This document shows, one piece after another, positions 6,973-9,381 of a stretch of 9,381 nucleotides of DNA. The first letter of the stretch is position 1. Every line of letters begins with the position of its first letter. Source of the DNA: an uncultured Methanomassiliicoccaceae archaeon (lineage in GTDB: Archaea > Thermoplasmatota > Thermoplasmata > Methanomassiliicoccales > Methanomethylophilaceae); assembly GCA_945492685.1 (NCBI GenBank), contig CALYUZ010000020.1:1-9381 (forward strand), in the 5' to 3' direction. A program made the translations under genes and the position numbers. The notes below the pieces were generated by a model. The model searched no databases, had not been told where the DNA came from, and was given only the letters and a program-made list of their open reading frames with translations.

Positions 6973-8028
6973 TCACTCCTCCATGATCTCGTCCATTGCG
7001 GACAGAAGCTGTTTGATTCCGGCCGGGGTGGTGTCACCCATGTGGCCGATCCTGAATGTCTTCTCCTTCACATCGCCGTATCCGTTGGAGATCTCGTATC
7101 CCTTGGACTTGAGCTTGCTGTGGAAGGCGTCGAAGTCGAGGTCTCCGCGGTTGAGGACCCCGATGGAATTCGATCTGTAGCCCTGCTCGGGGAAGACTCC
7201 CGCGAGCTTCTCGTCCGCCCAGTTCCTGACGAGGTCGGCCATCTGCTGGTGCCTGTCGTACCTGTTGGAGACTCCCTCCTTCAGGATGCGGTCCAGCTGG
7301 TAGTCGAGTCCGTACATGAGGGATACGGGGGGCGTGGTGAGGGCGTAGTTGACGTCGCTCTGCTTCTTGATCTTGAGCAGATCCGTGTAGAATCCCCTGT
7401 TGGAGACGGTCTTGGCCTTCTCCAGGAGCCTCTCGGAGCAGAGCATGATGGCGAGTCCCGGGGGCAGGGCGAGTGCCTTCTGGGTTCCGAAGACGATGGA
7501 GTCGGCATCCATGTCCTTCACCTTGATGTCCATGGCGAAGGCGGATGTGACGGCGTCCACCTGGATGAGTGCGTCGGGGTTCTGGGCCCTGACCTCCTTG
7601 GCGAGGGCGACGGAGTCACTGAACACTCCGGTGGAGGATTCGTTGCTGACCCAGTGGACCATCTCGGTGTCCTTTCCGACCTTTCCGGCGATGTGCTCGG
7701 GCTTCATGGCCTCTCCCCAGGGGACCTGGACCTTCTCCACTGTCTTGCCGTTGAGCTCTCCGAGCTCGATGGACCTGTTCCCGAAGGAACCGTTGGTGAT
7801 CCCGAGTGTCTTGGATGCGGCACCGTTCCTGATACCAGCCTCGAGCATGATGGTGGCGGATCCTCCCACGAGGAAGACGTCCATGTCGGTGTTCAGGACC
7901 TTCCTGATCTTCTCGACGATGTTTCCGTGGAGCTCCTTGTACTCCTTGGACCTGTGCGTGATCATGGGTTTGGTCATCGACTGAAGCGTATCGGGCTCCA
8001 CATGTACGGGGCCGACGGTGTAAAGCAT
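6973..8028 (-). CDS. Class V aminotransferase, probable phosphoserine (serine-pyruvate-type) aminotransferase
   Basis: This is a 351-residue PLP enzyme of the serine-pyruvate/alanine-glyoxylate aminotransferase group. It shows the N-terminal YTVGPVHVEP, the substrate-side HRSKEY (25-30), VGGSAT (54-59) for phosphate binding, and SNESSTG (128-134, usually ETSTG). QVDAV with Asp158 contacts the pyridine nitrogen, and Lys184 in FGTQKALALPPG binds PLP. Arg326 in FRIGHMG probably holds the substrate carboxylate. The length is somewhat short but complete. A TTG at 8037 would add three residues; ATG 8028 fits the conserved N-terminus better. The gene overlaps or abuts serA. In Methanococcales a class V enzyme of this kind (MJ0959) has been reported to make phosphoserine, so that reaction is the most likely role here. 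Alanine-glyoxylate activity cannot be excluded. Confidence 0.88.
   Translation of the reverse strand: MLYTVGPVHVEPDTLQSMTKPMITHRSKEYKELHGNIVEKIRKVLNTDMDVFLVGGSATIMLEAGIRNGAASKTLGITNGSFGNRSIELGELNGKTVEKVQVPWGEAMKPEHIAGKVGKDTEMVHWVSNESSTGVFSDSVALAKEVRAQNPDALIQVDAVTSAFAMDIKVKDMDADSIVFGTQKALALPPGLAIMLCSERLLEKAKTVSNRGFYTDLLKIKKQSDVNYALTTPPVSLMYGLDYQLDRILKEGVSNRYDRHQQMADLVRNWADEKLAGVFPEQGYRSNSIGVLNRGDLDFDAFHSKLKSKGYEISNGYGDVKEKTFRIGHMGDTTPAGIKQLLSAMDEIMEE
6976..6980 (-). promoter_or_regulatory. Ribosome site deciding the serA start
   Basis: The minus strand reads AGGAG, then TGAAA, then ATG 6970. The site lies in the last codons and stop of the aminotransferase gene. The 5-base spacing favours ATG 6970 over the overlapping GTG 6976, for which the spacing would be too short. 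Confidence 0.6.
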
Positions 8029-8083
8029 TCTACTCAAAGATAATCCCTCATTGCCCTAGGGCTATGGTCGGGTATCCTCCAAC

Positions 8084-8093
8084 TTTTATAAAA
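8084..8093 (-). promoter_or_regulatory. Palindromic TATA box of the aminotransferase-serA operon
   Basis: TTTTATAAAA reads the same on both strands and lies in the most A+T-rich stretch of the window. On the minus strand it would start transcription near 8063, giving a leader of about 35 bases before ATG 8028. It most likely drives the operon aminotransferase-serA-DUF6015-helicase. No plus-strand gene follows, so use in that direction is unlikely. Confidence 0.6.
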
Positions 8094-8147
8094 TATACAC
8101 GCGCGCGGATTTACAGCCGTGAACCCGGCGGAACGGTTTGAATGCCA

Positions 8148-8165
8148 TCCGACGCACATGTCGGA
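8148..8165. other. Inverted repeat, 6-bp stem with 6-base loop
   Basis: TCCGAC (8148-8153) and GTCGGA (8160-8165) are perfect complements around GCACAT. The repeat lies between the class I/II aminotransferase stop and the TATA box of the next operon. It could be an operator for a dimeric regulator, part of a 3' untranslated hairpin, or chance. Confidence 0.35.
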
Positions 8166-8188
8166 GACGGGTGATCAGGAAAGGGGAG

Positions 8189-8202
8189 GGGAGGTCCCTC
8201 CC
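8189..8202 (-). terminator. Possible terminator hairpin after the class I/II aminotransferase
   Basis: GGGAGG and CCTCCC pair around two bases (a four-base loop if the innermost pair opens), 10 bases after the aminotransferase stop. On the minus strand a pyrimidine-rich CTCCCCTTTCC tract follows, but there is no clean T-run. The hairpin is clear; its role as terminator is uncertain. Confidence 0.35.
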
Positions 8203-8212
8203 GATGGATTTT

Positions 8213-9367
8213 TCAGAGTTTCGAAAGGGTGTTCTTGATCCTCGAGATACCCTCGCGGATCTGCTCCTCGGATGCGGCGTAGGAGATCCTGAAGAATCCC
8301 TCTCCTCCGGGTCCGAACGCGGTTCCGGGGGTGACCGCCACATGTCCCTCCCTGAGGAGGGTCTCGGCGAGCTTGGCGGAGGGGATGTCCCTGTTGTACT
8401 TGGGGAAGATGTAGAATGCTCCCTGGGGGACGTTGCACTCGACGCCGGGGATCTCAGAAATGAGGTCCATGGCCAGGTCACGGCGCCTCCTGAATTCGGC
8501 GACCATATCGTACTTGGACTGCTGGGGTCCGGTGATGGCCTCCACGGCTGCCTCCTGCACGAACGACACGGCACAGGATATGGAGTGGGACTGGAGCTTG
8601 TTGATCGCCTTGATGTCGTCCTCGGGTGCGATGGCCCATCCGAGCCTCCATCCGGTCATGGCGAAGGACTTGGACAGTCCGGAGACGATGAGGGTGTTGT
8701 CGAACATGCCGGGGAACGAGGCGATGGACGTGTGCTTGCCCTCGTAGACGATGCTTGAGTAGATCTCGTCGGAGAGGACCTTGATGCCCCTTGCCATGGC
8801 GATGTCGGCGATCTGCTTCAGAACATCGGCGGGGATGACGGCACCGGTGGGGTTGGAGGGTGTGTTCAGGATGATCATCTTGGTCCTGGGCGTGATCTTC
8901 GATTCGACCAGTGCGGGATCCAGGACGAAGTTGTCCTCGAACCTGGTGGGCACGTAGACGGGGACTCCGCCGGCGAGGCGGATGCATGCCTCGTAGGAGA
9001 CCCATGAGGGGTCTGCGAGGATGACCTCGTCTCCGGGGTCGATGTAGGCCAGCGCGATCATGAAGATCGCCTGCTTGCATGGGGTGATGAGGACGTTGGA
9101 TGCCTGACAGGGGACTCCGTCGGTCTCACGGGTCATGTCCGCGACCGCCTTCCTGAGTGCGGGGATACCCAGCGACGGGGTGTAGTGCGTGAACCCGCTG
9201 TGCAGGGAGTCACAACACGCGTCGATGACGTTCTCCGGGGTTGTGAAGTCCGGTTCGCCCATGGAGAACGAGACGATGTCCACGCCCTCCGCTTTCATCT
9301 GGCTGACAAGATTGGAAATAGCGATCGTACCCGATGCTGGAATCTCCTGAAGCCTCTTTGACACCAT
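8213..9367 (-). CDS. Class I/II (aspartate-type) PLP aminotransferase
   Basis: This 384-residue PLP enzyme belongs to the aspartate aminotransferase fold I group, subgroup I-gamma like many archaeal and thermophile enzymes. It shows FSMGEPDF (34-41), THYTPSLGIPALR (60-72), the NTPSNPTG block (168-175, Asn172) and SDEIYS (199-204, Asp200 to the pyridine nitrogen). The PLP lysine is Lys233 in GLSKSFAMTGWRLGW, and Arg360 in FFRISYA binds the substrate carboxylate. All catalytic residues are present and the length is normal. The start ATG 9367 follows AAGAGG by 8 bases. The substrate cannot be fixed from sequence: aspartate, aromatic amino acids or alanine are all possible. It lies 184 bases upstream of the phosphoserine operon on the same strand, apparently with separate transcription. 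Its own promoter lies beyond the window. Confidence 0.92.
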   Translation of the reverse strand: MVSKRLQEIPASGTIAISNLVSQMKAEGVDIVSFSMGEPDFTTPENVIDACCDSLHSGFTHYTPSLGIPALRKAVADMTRETDGVPCQASNVLITPCKQAIFMIALAYIDPGDEVILADPSWVSYEACIRLAGGVPVYVPTRFEDNFVLDPALVESKITPRTKMIILNTPSNPTGAVIPADVLKQIADIAMARGIKVLSDEIYSSIVYEGKHTSIASFPGMFDNTLIVSGLSKSFAMTGWRLGWAIAPEDDIKAINKLQSHSISCAVSFVQEAAVEAITGPQQSKYDMVAEFRRRRDLAMDLISEIPGVECNVPQGAFYIFPKYNRDIPSAKLAETLLREGHVAVTPGTAFGPGGEGFFRISYAASEEQIREGISRIKNTLSKL

Positions 9368-9381
9368 ACAATGCGCCTCTT

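Noticed and set aside
5696..7180. A 494-codon open frame on the plus strand opposite serA
   Set aside because: It is rich in Gly, Val, Asp and Leu with no domain motif. It is the mirror of serA codon use in G+C-rich DNA, and serA carries full catalytic motifs.
6964..8043. A 359-codon open frame on the plus strand opposite the class V aminotransferase
   Set aside because: It has low-complexity Val/Asp/Leu/Gly composition and exactly mirrors the real gene; no promoter or ribosome site supports it.
8102..8160. tRNA-like pieces (GGTTTGAATGCC resembling a T arm; CTGTAAATC resembling an anticodon loop on the other strand)
   Set aside because: The bases flanking the supposed loops do not pair into 5-bp stems, no acceptor stem can be formed, and the two pieces are on opposite strands.
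8189..8215. Plus-strand GGGAGG/CCTCCC hairpin followed by TTTTT, resembling a bacterial terminator
   Set aside because: No plus-strand gene leads into it, and the T-run lies at the end of the minus-strand aminotransferase coding region.
1..9381. Mobile elements, CRISPR arrays, toxin-antitoxin or defence genes
   Set aside because: I saw no transposase or integrase motifs, direct-repeat arrays or terminal repeats; every long gene is a recognisable housekeeping gene.

Overview
The window looks like about 9.4 kb of ordinary chromosome from a methanogen-like euryarchaeon of the Thermoplasmata, most probably Methanomassiliicoccales. Three things point to archaea: an exosome Csl4 subunit, a METTL5-like RNA methylase and an XPD/Rad3-type Fe-S helicase. 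A small protein resembling DUF6015, which I recall as a Thermoplasmata family, narrows it further. The promoters look like archaeal TATA boxes, and several start sites sit the right distance from them for leaderless or short-leader mRNAs. The placement is inferred from gene content, not from a database match. No transposon, integrase, CRISPR array, phage gene, tRNA or rRNA was found.

Layout. (1) Positions 1-766, minus strand: the 5' part of purH (AICAR transformylase/IMP cyclohydrolase), cut by the window edge and apparently starting at a CTG codon. (2) Positions 767-974: a divergent promoter region. (3) Positions 975-2770, plus strand: a tight three-gene RNA operon of METTL5-like methylase, exosome Csl4 and a stand-alone ThiI-like PP-loop tRNA thiolation protein, ended by a T-rich terminator. 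(4) Positions 2792-8028, minus strand: a five-gene run transcribed towards the RNA operon. In transcription order it holds a class V aminotransferase, serA, a DUF6015-like protein, an XPD-like helicase and a 90-residue CxxC protein. The first four are joined by 2-4 base overlaps or a 5-base gap. (5) Positions 8029-8212: an intergenic stretch with a palindromic TATA box and two small inverted repeats. (6) Positions 8213-9367, minus strand: a class I/II aminotransferase.

How the genes work together. SerA oxidises 3-phosphoglycerate to 3-phosphohydroxypyruvate, and the class V aminotransferase just upstream is well placed to transaminate this to O-phosphoserine. The class I/II aminotransferase nearby probably serves aspartate or a related amino acid. 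The plus-strand genes act on RNA: rRNA methylation, RNA decay and tRNA thiolation. The helicase and DUF6015-like gene are co-transcribed with serine synthesis for no obvious reason.

I found no clearly new biological system. The points most worth checking are the CTG start of purH, the THUMP-less ThiI-like protein that keeps all three cluster-type cysteines, the 90-residue protein with a faint HesB/IscA-like layout, and the coupling of a DNA-repair-type helicase to phosphoserine synthesis.
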